28,644 nucleotides of DNA from Patescibacteria group bacterium UBA7396 (GTDB taxonomy: Bacteria; Patescibacteriota; Gracilibacteria; BD1-5; UBA6164): positions 1 to 28,644 of the forward strand of contig DKNE01000021.1 of the NCBI GenBank assembly GCA_002470645.1, in the 5' to 3' direction. The position numbers and the translations under genes were made by a program. This document shows positions 9,301 through 18,096 of this stretch, piece after piece (positions within the stretch are counted from its first letter, which is position 1; each line of letters starts with the position of its first letter). The notes beneath the pieces are model-generated. The model made no database searches. It was not told the DNA's origin and saw only the letters and a program-made list of their open reading frames with translations.

Positions 9301-11445
9301 GAAGTTCAAAGAGATCTCAGAGAAATGATGAATGTGAGAAATTCTAAAGATATTTATGTTATTTCAAATAATAAAATAGTTGATTGAGAAATTACTCTTG
9401 ATTCACATATAGAAAAAATAGTATTTTATATTTGAGAAAATCAAAAAGCAGCAAACTATTGAGTAGATTATGATATTGAAGTAGATAGTGATCTTAATGG
9501 TACAAAAGATGATGATATTGATAATTTAAAAGAATCTAGTTATAATGATGCTGGTTTAGTGGAAGTTTTAGTTAATGAAAATAAAACACAAACATTAAGA
9601 ATATTTCTTCTTGATAAATCATGAAATATATTAGATGGAAAAGATATTAAAATAGTAAAAACATATGTTCAAGATAAAGAAATAGATGCAGAGTCTATCA
9701 TATTTAGTGGAATAACAGACGCAGAAAAAGTAAAAATAGAAAAATTAAAAGCGTATGTTCAATGATTACCTCAAGAGTGAAGATTGAAATGAATGCAATA
9801 TGTTCAAAAACTTCAAGAGGAATGGTTTTATGTAAATGAAAAAACAAAAGTTATATTGGAATTTGAATCATTTATAGATAGTTTATGAGTATCAAATGGT
9901 ACAGAAATTATTAATTTATTGGAATCATTCTTGATTGAGTGACAAGAAGACCAATCGCTCAGAAATATGGCGTACAATGTTGTAAAAAATCTTATTCCAA
10001 AAGAATTAGTTGAATATGATGAAATTATTGCTAATCTTGAACAAATTAAACAAAATCCAAATAAATTGGAGGAAAATAAGGTTCTTGGAAGAGAAATTCT
10101 TGAAATGATTAAAGATACATCTCTTATTTCAAATGAAGATAAGCTTACTATAAAAACACAACTTCAGGTTTTTATATATGGTTCAGTAGAAAATATACCT
10201 GAAGAAATAGTTACGGAAGTAAAACAGGCTTCATGAGATGGAAATAAAATTATCTGATTATTGTCTTGAGTTGCAAATATTATTGGCTTAATATTTTGAG
10301 TAGTTATATTTGTTATCATTGGTTTCTTTGTATGGTTTAAAATATCAAATAAAAATACCAATCAAGGATTACAAGATTTTATTATAGAAAAAACTTCTGG
10401 AAAAACAGAAGATGTACTTTCATGATTATCTTCTCAAAAACCAGTTTCTCAAGAATCTGCAATAACAAGGCCAGTTAAAAAAGAAGATGTGAAACCACCA
10501 GAGATAAAAAATCCTTTATCAGATGTAAAGAAAGAACAAGAACAAGTTCCAGACTGGTTAAAGGGAAGTGTTGCTACTTGAGAGGAGCAAAAAACAAACT
10601 CTTCGTCAAATCAAGATGCTTCACCTAAAATAGTAAATGAACAAGTTCCAGATTGGTTTAAAGGAAGTACTGCTACTTCAGAAGTAAAAAAACAAGAAGA
10701 AATAGTATCTGTACCACCAACTCAAAAAGTTGAACCTCAAGTTTCTCAGGAGCAAGTTCCAGATTGGCTAAAGTCAAATGATACTTCAAGAGTGAAAGAA
10801 AAAGTAGTAATTGAACCGACACCAGAAATTGAAACCCAAATTCAAGAAGAAGTTCCAGATTGGTTAAAATCAAATGATACTTCAGGAGGTATGAAAGAAG
10901 AAGTAGTAATTGAACCGACACCAGAAATAGAAACTCAAATTCAAGAAGAGGAAGTTCCAGATTGGTTAAAAGGCGCAATGACAAAGCAGCCTGTCTGAGA
11001 AGATATTTCTCCGCAAGAAACAGAAGTGAAAGAAGAAGTAGTAATTGAACCGACACCAGAAATAGAAACTCAAATTCAAGAAGAAGAAATACCAGATTGG
11101 TTAAAATGAGTCGTTTCAGAAGAAAAAATTATTTCACAAGATAGTCCACAACCAAAAAAAACCACAAAATCACCTAAATCTAAAAAAAGTGATGGAGTGA
11201 TTCCGGAGGTAATAGAAACTCCAAAAAAAGAGTGAAAATCAAAAAAGGCAGATTCTCAAAGTATAAAAAATAAAAATGATGTACAAGAGAAAACTCAATC
11301 TCAAGAATTATGGGATGATGGCATGGATATACCAGATTGGTTAAAATGACCTACTCAAGATGATACACCAGCTACAAAAAAATCAGATGATTTTTGGAGT
11401 TTAGATGATGCTAATAATGATGACAACAATTCACAAAAAAAATAA
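6379..11445 (+). CDS. Giant PKD-repeat surface protein with PDWLKG-repeat cytoplasmic tail, 1688 aa
   Basis: Signal peptide MRKNIFLSILLMIISVFAFA, then a long ectodomain with about eight PKD-like beta-sandwich repeats (conserved centres near residues 171, 367, 461, 547 EWDFGDGT, 654, 744, 850 AWDFDGDG, 930 WEMGDGT). An Asp-rich, possibly Ca-binding stretch follows near 1030 (EVDSDLNGTKDDDIDN), then a helical region (about 1080-1285). A single membrane span (about 1292-1320, IIGLIFGVVIFVIIGFF) precedes a charged, low-complexity tail. The tail carries seven copies of (V/I)PDW(L/F)K(G/S) at residues 1390, 1423, 1460, 1492, 1526, 1571 and 1651. With this topology the ectodomain faces out and the motif tail faces the cytoplasm. 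PKD domains mediate extracellular protein or glycan contacts, so attachment to a host cell is plausible. The start at 6379, rather than in-frame 6232, gives a clean signal peptide. Confidence 0.9.
10804..11088 (+). repeat. Imperfect repeats within the PDWLKG tail
   Basis: A near-identical block of about 50 nt, starting GTAGTAATTGAACCGACACC and encoding VVIEPTPEIETQIQEE, occurs at 10804, 10903 and 11038, each time just before a PDWLK motif. Spacings are 99 and 135 nt, both multiples of three. Near identity at DNA level suggests recent duplication or slippage. Confidence 0.85.
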
Positions 11446-11470
11446 AACACTTTTAAGTGTTTTATTTTTT
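11444..11470 (+). terminator. Terminator of the PKD-repeat gene
   Basis: Stem AAAACACTT (11444-11452) with AAGTGTTTT (11455-11463), two-base loop, then A and a T run. It overlaps the stop codon. Confidence 0.75.
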
Positions 11471-11472
11471 TA

Positions 11473-11499
11473 TTGATTTATAAAAAAATCACATATAAT
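11473..11499 (+). promoter_or_regulatory. Predicted promoter of the signal peptidase gene
   Basis: TTGATT (11473-11478), 15-nt spacer, TATAAT (11494-11499), 35 nt before the ATG at 11535. Confidence 0.55.
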
Positions 11500-11534
11500 A
11501 AAGGCATATTTTTTATTATTTTTAACAATTTTTC

Positions 11535-12224
11535 ATGTGAGAAGATATTAATAGTTCACAAACAGGGAAGAGTTTGAGAGATGAGATTTTTGATTTTTTA
11601 AAAGATTTGATAATCATTATAATTGTTGTTTTGGTGGTGAGGACATTTTTTATTTTACCATTCCAAATCAGTGGGCAATCGATGTACGATAGTTACTATG
11701 ATAGAGAATTTATTATAGTAGATAGATTCAGTTATTTAACATTTTCTGAACCAAAAAGATGAGATGTAGTTGTTTTTAATACTCATATAGATGGAAAAGA
11801 ATACTTTATTAAGAGAGTAATTGGACTTCCATGAGAAACTCTAAAAATACAATCAGGAAGCGTATTTGTAAAAGCAGTCGGAAGTGAGGAATTTGTAGAA
11901 TTAGACGAAATATATTTAAGTGATACGAACTATAAATCAACCTATGTAAGGGGAGATGATGGAGAAAATTTATATGAAGTACCAGAATGATGATATTTTG
12001 TATTATGAGATAATAGAAATGCCTCAACAGATTCAAGATCTTGCTTTTCAAGTTGCGAGTTTAGTGATAAATCAAATTATATTAACAAAAAAGATATTAC
12101 GGGGAGAGTTTTTATAGATTTATGATATTTTAATTTTAAAACTTTTTCTTTTACTAATCCAAACTTGTGAATAGATACGAGACCAAGATGGTTTTCATCT
12201 CCATCAAGTTTTGAATATAAATAA
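11535..12224 (+). CDS. lepB: Signal peptidase I
   Basis: 229 aa membrane serine protease that removes signal peptides from exported proteins. One N-terminal span (about residues 24-43, DLIIIIIVVLVVRTFFILPF) is followed at once by the catalytic serine in SGQSMYDS (Ser49); the usual SMxPT is changed to SMYDS. The general base is Lys93 in EYFIKRVIGLPGE. Box E is YFVLGDNRNASTDSRS. The length suits a compact Gram-positive-type enzyme. The start ATG at 11535 is followed by a TGA glycine codon; the TTG at 11574 would lose only 13 residues. It follows the giant secreted protein, a natural substrate, but terminator and promoter in between suggest separate transcription. Confidence 0.96.
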
Positions 12225-12230
12225 TACCTC

Positions 12231-12265
12231 AAAAGTCATTTGCATACAACAAGATGACTTTTTTT
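12231..12265 (+). terminator. Terminator of the signal peptidase gene
   Basis: Stem AAAAGTCAT (12231-12239) with ATGACTTTT (12254-12262) and further T. It lies just before truB, so truB may be transcribed by readthrough or from a promoter I could not place. Confidence 0.75.
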
Positions 12266-12282
12266 ATAAATAATATCATACC

Positions 12283-13152
12283 ATGGATGCTTTTTATTTA
12301 ATCGATAAACCTTTAGGAATTACGAGTTTTGATGTTTTAAGAAAACTCAAAAAACACCTTTCTATAAAAAAGATGTGACATACTGGAACTCTTGATCCTT
12401 TGGCAACAGGATTATTATTAGTAGCAGTATGAAATTATACCAAACTCATTCCATATTTTGAAAAAGATATGAAAGAATATGAATTCAAGATTTCACTCAA
12501 TGGTACCACTCCTAGTTTTGACAGTGAAACTGAAATCTCATTTTTATCCGATGAAAAGAAACAGTATTTTAAAAATCATCTTTCTGTATCTCAGATAGAA
12601 ATACTTCTGACACAAAAATTTAGCGGGAAAATTACGCAAATGCCTCCGAAATATTCTGCGCTCAAAATAGGATGACAAAAGGCACTTGACATGGTGAGAA
12701 AGGGGATTGATTTTGAATTAAAAAGTAGAGAGGTGACGATTTATCACATAGAAGTACTTGATTTTTCTTACCCAGAACTTCACCTAAAAGCAAAAGTAAG
12801 TGCGGGAACATACATCAGAAGTATAGCGTCTGACCTCGGAGAAATGCTTGGAACGGGAGGATATATTACTTTTTTAAGAAGAACCGCAATAGGTGCTTTA
12901 GATGAAAAGTTTTCTCAAAAATTGGATGAATTTCAGGCAGAAGCATTTCTGAGAGAGTCAGTTCTTTTTTGAAATGATAGATTTCTCACTTTGTCAGAAG
13001 ACCAGCTAGAAAATTTAAATCACGGAAGAAAAATAAAAAATACATTTTTACACCTCCAGAAAGGTGAGGATTATTTTGTAAAAAGTGGTGAAAAAATATC
13101 TCATATTATTCATTTTGATGGCTTAGATATGATACCAGTAAGGAAAATATAA
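12283..13152 (+). CDS. truB: tRNA pseudouridine(55) synthase TruB
   Basis: 289 aa. Converts U55 in the T loop of tRNAs to pseudouridine. Opens MDAFYLIDKPLGITSFDVLR. The catalytic Asp38 is in KMGHTGTLDPLATGLLLVAV, where the first Gly is TGA. Further landmarks are QMPPKYSALKIGGQKAL (substrate-binding loop), AGTYIRSIASDLGEMLG and the C-terminal segment with LRRTAIG. The C-terminus (about 225-289) is a small extra domain (HGRKIKNTF) of the PUA-like type. It lies directly upstream of tRNA-Lys, itself a substrate, though the tRNA has its own promoter. Confidence 0.97.
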
Positions 13153-13169
13153 AAAAGTTAAAAAAAGAT

Positions 13170-13197
13170 TTGCAATATTTTAATTTTTTAATAAAAT
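13170..13197 (+). promoter_or_regulatory. Promoter of tRNA-Lys
   Basis: TTGCAA (13170-13175), 16-nt spacer, TAAAAT (13192-13197), 22 nt before the first base of tRNA-Lys. Same spacing as the other tRNA promoter. Confidence 0.7.
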
Positions 13198-13218
13198 GCT
13201 TGGGCTTTGTTAACTTAT

Positions 13219-13294
13219 GGGTTAGTAGCTCAGCCGGTAGAGCAGCGCCCTTTTAAGGCGAAGGTCGCGGGTTCGAATCCCGCCTGACCCACCA
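13219..13294 (+). tRNA. tRNA-Lys(UUU)
   Basis: Acceptor GGGTTAG/CTGACCC, D arm GCTC...GAGC, anticodon stem GCGCC/GGCGA with loop CTTTTAA (anticodon UUU) and a G-A mismatch at the outer pair, T arm GCGGG TTCGAAT CCCGC, discriminator A and encoded CCA. The second serine recombinase overlaps it by 73 nt on the opposite strand: this is the integration site of the right element. Confidence 0.95.
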
Positions 13295-15075
13295 TTAATG
13301 AATAACTGATGAAACTTTTCTTTCAAAAGTCTAATAAAAGCAAAATCACCTCAATCAGTAGGCTTAAAATCTCCTGAATTTAGGTTTTGAGAAAACTCAA
13401 CTTGATAAAACCCAAGTTGAGTTTTTTCTTTGTAGTAAGGTTTTTCTACACTATACTCTCTATTTTCATCTAAATATTTATCTAAATCAAAATCACCAGG
13501 CATAACATTTAAAATGATTCTTATAGGTGATTTTTTGTTTTTTGGCACAATTACTTTATCAATCATTATATCAACGACTTTCTTTAATTCTTCATAACTT
13601 GATTCTTCAAAATATTCTAAAGCATAATTGTATAATTTTTTCACATACTCTCGAACATCTCCGTCAAGTAATCCTTGTTTATATTGACTATAAACTAACT
13701 CATATTCTTGGTGAATAAGATTTGTATATTTTTCAATTCCAGTTTTTACTTCTTCTTGAACTTCTTTGAGTTTGTCTTTTGGTATCATCCCGTCAAGTGC
13801 TAAGTCTAAAGCTCTTTTTTCCTTTTCCTCGAGCTTATAAATTTCATATCTATATCAATCAATAATATTTACATCACTTTCATTAACTGGGCTAGTTATA
13901 CCATACTCAATATAAAATTTGTTATAATCCAAGAAAAAATCTCTCAAAGTTTCAATAACGAGATTATCTATTTTTCGACCTGAAATATTATTATGACATC
14001 TTCTATTTTCTGAAGCTTTTCTTTTATCACACATACTACATCTATAATTTACAAGACTATTTTTGTTTTTACTTCCAGTATATCAAACAAAGTTTCTTAA
14101 ATCTTCCTGACAATCACAAAATAACTTTCCTTTTAATAGGTAAGTTCTAAAACTCTTTTTTGATGAATGGTTTCTATTTCTAACTCGTCTTTCTTTTATT
14201 TGCTCTCAAATAGAATCTCAAAATATTCTTGGTATAGAAATATTTATCACTTCTGATTCATCTCTTTGTCAAACAATAATATTTTTATCTCAAACTTTTT
14301 TATATTGAGTGGTAAAAGCTCTATACTTTCCATTATAGTATTTTTCTACATTCTGAAGGATTCTTATAACTGTTGAAAAAATCCAAAATCAAGAAGCATT
14401 TTTTCTTCTTTCTGCTATTGATTTTTGATTAGAAGTTTCTTTTTCACTCATTGTTGGAGTTTTTATATTATTTTCGTTGAGATAATCAGCTATTTTTCAA
14501 ATTGAAAAATTCTCTTTTAAATAGAGATTTACAATGAGTTTAATAATCTTTACTTCTGGCTCATAAAGTTCTAAATATCACTCTTTGTTTTTGATATACC
14601 CATAAGGGATTTGAGTCGTCCATTTTCCTGCTTCTGACTTTTTTCTTCTTCCACCATATGTTCTTTTAAAAATCATCGCTTTTTCATATTGAGCGAATCA
14701 AACAAGAGTATTTCACATAAAATCATCAATCATTTCTTCACCTGTCAAAGCTTCTTCTGGGTAAAATATTTTTACTCAATGAGAATCAAATAAATCTTTG
14801 ATTTGGTTAAAAATTCAAACATTTCTTGCCAGTCTATCTCTTCTTAAAACAATAATACAATCGTATTCTTTGCTTTTAATGAGCTTTAAAATTTCAGATA
14901 ATTTTGGTCTATCAAAAAAAGCTCCTGAATACACCTCTTGAAAAATATCTTTTTCGTCTACTGAAATTCAATTATTTTTTGCAAATTTCAAACAACTATC
15001 TAGTTGATAATCGAGTGAAACTCAGTTTTTTTCTTGCTCTTTAGTAGATACTCTGTTGTAAATAATTCATCTCAT
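13222..15075 (-). CDS. Large serine recombinase (integrase), 617 aa
   Basis: Probable integrase of the right element. Catalytic domain: MRGIIYNRVSTKEQEKNG with nucleophile Ser10, VLRRDRLARN, then the recombinase domain (KWTTQIPYGYIKNKEGY). A zinc ribbon with its cysteines intact (LFCDC...YRCSMC...RC, about residues 340-390) and a long coiled coil (about 420-520) follow. The first ATG (15075) gives the standard beginning. The coding frame runs through the tRNA-Lys gene in antisense and stops at TAA 13224-13222, so roughly the last 24 residues (tail GGIRTRDLRLKRALLYRLSY) are written by the tRNA. It differs clearly from the left recombinase in sequence and zinc ribbon, so the two elements were acquired separately. 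Confidence 0.95.
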
Positions 15076-15455
15076 ATAATGATTTTTAAAAAATAAAAGT
15101 AAGTTGTTTTTTAAAGGTGCTTTTTCAAAAATTGGGGGGTGAAAAATACCTGAAAAACTATAACTACAAACTTTGATTGTATTTAGAAAATTATATTATG
15201 CAATACCTAGAGGAAAAAATCTTTTTATTTATATTTATAAATACTTGATTGCTTAAGATAGCCATTATTGATATGGTGATTTCAAAAAACCTTCGCTAGA
15301 TTTAACTTTTTTTGCTCGAAATTACACTTTTTTTGCCTGTTTTTTTTGCTAAAAAAATATTTTGCTATTTTTTGGCTCTATATTTATTTTAATATTGATT
15401 TTTCTTTGATTTTTTATAACATTAGATACAAGTATTTTAAAATTAATATTTGGCT
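15076..15455. other. Intergenic region between recombinase and cargo
   Basis: 380 nt without a gene. It contains a GC-rich spot (GGGGGG at 15135-15140). It also holds T-rich copies of ACTTTTTTTGC (15305-15315, 15326-15336) with two looser copies (TTTTTTTTGC ending 15349; TATTTTGCT near 15359-15366). A predicted promoter for the next gene lies at 15395-15422. It could hold recombinase regulation or, speculatively, an iteron-like site. Confidence 0.4.
15395..15422 (+). promoter_or_regulatory. Predicted promoter of the 15456 gene
   Basis: TTGATT, 16-nt spacer, TAACAT, 33 nt before the ATG. The -10 box is weak. Confidence 0.4.
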
Positions 15456-16025
15456 ATGGAAAAGGAATTAATAAATCATATTTTGGAAAGTTTAAAGGAA
15501 GATTATATTGTTTGAAATTGTTATAGAGAAGATAGTGTAAAAGCTTGTTTATATTTCAGTATTAAAAAATATTTTTTAGATGAAAATAAGGAAAAAAAGA
15601 TTTTTATTTATCCTGAAGTAAGAAATATTTGAGATAGTGCTGTTTATAAAAAAAGATTTGATTTAGTTATATCAAATAAAAAATTTGAAAATTGAAATGA
15701 TACAATTGATTGATTTTTTGAAGCAGATAAAGATATAATTGAAATAAAATATATAAAATGAACTGAAAACCAAATTGTAAATTCATTAGAAAATGATTTT
15801 AAAAAATTATTAGAAGATGAAGAAAAGAATATAAAATCAAAAAATATATTTTTTATTTATGAGCATTATAAAAGGAATAAGGAATACATAAAGAATGTAA
15901 AAAATAAAATATTAGAAATTTGAGAAAATAAAGAAAATACTAAAATAAATATTTTTTGATTATTTGTGGATTTACCTGATACTGAATTAAAGAAAAATCT
16001 TAAAATAGAATTTTTTAAAAATTAA
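15456..16025 (+). CDS. PD-(D/E)XK-nuclease-like hypothetical protein, 189 aa
   Basis: Open from ATG 15456 to TAA with TGA as Gly. An acidic-to-lysine arrangement typical of the restriction-endonuclease-like fold can be seen: YPEVRNIG, then KRFDLVISN (Asp about residue 73), then DIIEIKYIKG (E-x-K about 97-99), followed by an alternating helix/strand pattern (KNIFFIYEHY, INIFGLFVDL). The family is commonly found in restriction and other anti-invader nucleases; here the match is only to spaced residues, so the fold is an inference. No membrane segment. First cargo gene of the right element, followed by the terminator of structured-RNA module A. Confidence 0.7.
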
Positions 16026-16048
16026 GAAAATTTAAATAATTGAGAAAA

Positions 16049-16077
16049 ATAAAAGCCAAATGGCTTTTATTTTTTTG
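16049..16077 (+). terminator. Terminator opening RNA module A
   Basis: Stem ATAAAAGCC with GGCTTTTAT around loop AAAT, followed by seven T. The same hairpin opens module B at 25316. It ends the transcript of the 15456 gene. Confidence 0.85.
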
Positions 16078-16102
16078 CAAAAATTTCAAAACTTTATATA
16101 CT
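16075..16102 (+). promoter_or_regulatory. Promoter of structured RNA, module A
   Basis: TTGCAA (16075-16080), 16-nt spacer, TATACT (16097-16102). Transcription would start near 16108, exactly where the conserved helices begin. The T tract of the preceding terminator runs directly into the -35 box. Confidence 0.7.
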
Positions 16103-16107
16103 AAAAA

Positions 16108-16261
16108 GTGCTAAAATATTACATAAAAATTACGAAAGTAGTTTATTCTAAAGGTTAGGAAAGGGTAACTTAGGTTACTCACCCTTTTTGTTGATTTTTA
16201 GAATAAACAAAATTGTAATGTTTTAGCGAACACAAGAGAAAACTTAAGTTACCCTTTTTTT
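16108..16261 (+). ncRNA. Unrecognised structured RNA, copy A
   Basis: Predicted from pairing conserved between two copies. P1: 16110-16123 with 16214-16227. P2: 16141-16152 with 16197-16208 (12 bp, arms different from copy B but still paired). P3: 16221-16232 with 16261-16272. A loop-loop helix of 15 bp joins 16160-16174 to 16243-16257. Within the P2 loop a small hairpin (163-169 with 174-184 of 16xxx) closes a TTAG loop. The run of T at 16255-16261 after the loop-loop helix could act as an intrinsic terminator, giving an RNA of about 150 nt. P1 and P3 compete for 16221-16227. The class is unknown to me; the structure was hand-folded. Confidence 0.65.
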
Positions 16262-16287
16262 GTTTGCTAAAATGTGAAAAGTATGAT
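16260..16287 (+). promoter_or_regulatory. Predicted promoter of the 16320 hydrolase, at the end of module A
   Basis: TTGTTT (16260-16265), 16-nt spacer, TATGAT (16282-16287). The -35 box is part of the conserved module; the half copy at 16792 provides the same arrangement to the next operon. Confidence 0.45.
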
Positions 16288-16319
16288 ATTTTAGTGGAAA
16301 TATTTCTTTTTTTTTATTT

Positions 16320-16784
16320 ATGAATATCAATATAAAGCCTACATCAATATATATTCATTGAGAATGAGCTAGTCATTTACATTGAAAAGCTAAATCATTT
16401 TATGAAAATTTTTGAACTATATGAATTCCTTGGGATTTAGATCCATTTGAAGCTGTAAAATATTTTGAAAATAATTTAATACACTTAGAAAATATTATAA
16501 TTATTGCTTCTTCAGCCTGAGCAATATCAACATTGGAAATTGAAAGAAAATATACTAATAAGATTTATAAAATAATATTATTTAATCCTGCTGTAATAAT
16601 TAATACAATTACAACAAAATGTAAAACAAAAATATATTTATGAAGTCAAGATGGCTGAGTAAGATGAATTTATTATAATAATCCAAATATAGAATTAATA
16701 GAAATTGATTGAGATCATAGTTTTTCTTGAAAAGAAAAAGAATTAAATGCTATTATTGAGAATGAATTAAAAGAATTAATTTAA
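16320..16784 (+). CDS. Small alpha/beta hydrolase (RBBP9/YdeN-like), 154 aa
   Basis: Compact serine hydrolase. Oxyanion strand IYIHGEGASHLHGK (residues 10-23), nucleophile elbow IIIIASSAGAIST with Ser65 (first Gly of GxSxG replaced by Ala), acid in IYLGSQDGGV and catalytic His in DGDHSFSG. Shape and length match the single-domain RBBP9/YdeN group, whose substrates are mostly unknown. Fourteen in-frame TGA codons, so it is invisible under the standard code. It lies alone between RNA module A and its half copy, and is bounded by about 65-nt direct repeats, like a gene cassette. Confidence 0.8.
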
Positions 16785-16791
16785 TTTTATG

Positions 16792-16855
16792 AACAAAATT
16801 GTAATGTTTTAGCGAACACATGAGGACTTAAGTTACCCTTTTTGTTTGCTAAAAA
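16792..16855 (+). repeat. Half copy (C) of the structured-RNA module
   Basis: Matches only the 3' half of modules A and B, starting AACAAAATTGTAATG and ending TGTTTGCTAAAA; it includes P3 and the loop sequence CTTAAGTTACCC but no terminator, promoter, P1 5' arm or P2. Its loop (CATGAGGAC) resembles copy B more than copy A. Continuing downstream, TTGTTT, 16 nt, TATGAT could be the promoter of the next operon. With module A it brackets the 16320 gene. Confidence 0.9.
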
Positions 16856-16905
16856 TGTTAAAATATGATAGTATTATTTTAATTTAGTTTTTTAATGAAA
16901 ATTTT

Positions 16906-18096
16906 ATGAAAAGATGTCTATATTGTGCTGAAGAGATTCAGGATAATAAGCTACAATGCAATAAATGCCAAAAATTCATTTTAACTCAAGAACAAGAGGA
17001 TTTTATTCAATTTCATAAAATTGATTATAATGAAATTTTTGATGCAACATGAATCAGGCAAAAAGATTACAAAATTATTATGAAGCAATACAATAAAAAA
17101 TTTGCTATTTGAGTTACTCCATGTAAAAACTGACACACATTTAGAACCAGGCATTGACAATGCATACAATGTGATACATCAAAAATAGCATATTTAAAAA
17201 GATCAGATAAGTTAGCCTATGTATATGTTGCTAAATCAAAAAAACAAGAAATTTTAAAAATTTGATACTCAGAGGATGTTGATGATAGATTAAATCATCT
17301 TAATAAAGATTCTTATGCATGAATTAATGATTGGATAATATTATATAAATGTAAATATAATAATGCTTTAAAAGTTGAAAATTTTTTACATACACAATTG
17401 TCAAAATACCACTCAAAAATTAATTATAATCATTATTGAAGAGATATATGATGCTACGAAACTTTTTACTGTTCTTTCGCAAAAATAAAAGAAATAATTG
17501 ATAATTATAATATAGCTAACAATATAAAAGACTATTTCTTGTTAAATAATGTTGATATATATGAATTCTCTGATAAAAAAATTATAAATGAATTATTTGC
17601 AAAAAAATATAATAATATAATTAGAAGTGAAATATTGCAAATAATTAAAGATATATTTCCTTTTTGAGAAAATGAGGATAAAGTAATGTTATTTTTTAAA
17701 GAAGCTTATTTTCAAAATATAGATAATGAGGAGAATAGTATAAAATATAATAGAAGCTATTATTTAAGATTATGGATTAAATTAGAACTATTAAATACTG
17801 AAACTTGAGAAATAAAAGAACAAGATTTATATTTATGTTCTTTTCTAGCTTTAAATAGTAATAATTGTTTTATAGTTGATTGAATTGAAATTAATAATAT
17901 TGAAGAAAAATTTTTAGAAAAAACTATTTTAAATTTTAAACAAGGATTATTAGAAGTTAAAAATAATTATTATTTTAGATTAAATGATGAAAACTTTTTA
18001 AGTTTTGATCCAGTAAATTTTATAGATCAAGATATTATTGATAAAAAATTAAGTGAACTTTATAAATCAAATAAATATTATGAAATATCTAGATAA
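16906..18096 (+). CDS. Zinc-ribbon protein with T5orf172/GIY-YIG-like nuclease domain, 396 aa
   Basis: N-terminal zinc ribbon C4-x2-C7...C18-x2-C21, then a second metal site (C73, H77, C86, C89). Residues about 104-185 match the T5orf172 branch of the GIY-YIG superfamily: YVYVAKS and LKIGYSEDVDDRLNHLN (Arg128 the likely catalytic Arg), then an ALKVENFLHTQLSKY segment with the conserved Glu, then ETFYCSF. The C-terminal 200 residues are unrecognised, alternating helices and strands. GIY-YIG enzymes cut DNA. The start at 16906 is the only ATG that keeps the frame. It overlaps the next gene by 17 nt and so is translated with it; first gene of a four-gene operon. Confidence 0.82.

Noticed and set aside
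10673..11056. Minus-strand open frame of 127 codons rich in Leu
   Set aside because: Antisense shadow of the acidic repeat tail of the PKD protein; the Leu runs mirror GAA/CAA codons.
15076..15455. Group II intron or retron in the gene-free stretch
   Set aside because: No reverse transcriptase frame and no matching folded core.
16141..16208. P2 hairpin as an integron attC site
   Set aside because: Copy B happens to contain GTTTAAC and GTTAAAC, but copy A does not keep these core sites, and no integron tyrosine integrase is visible in this window.
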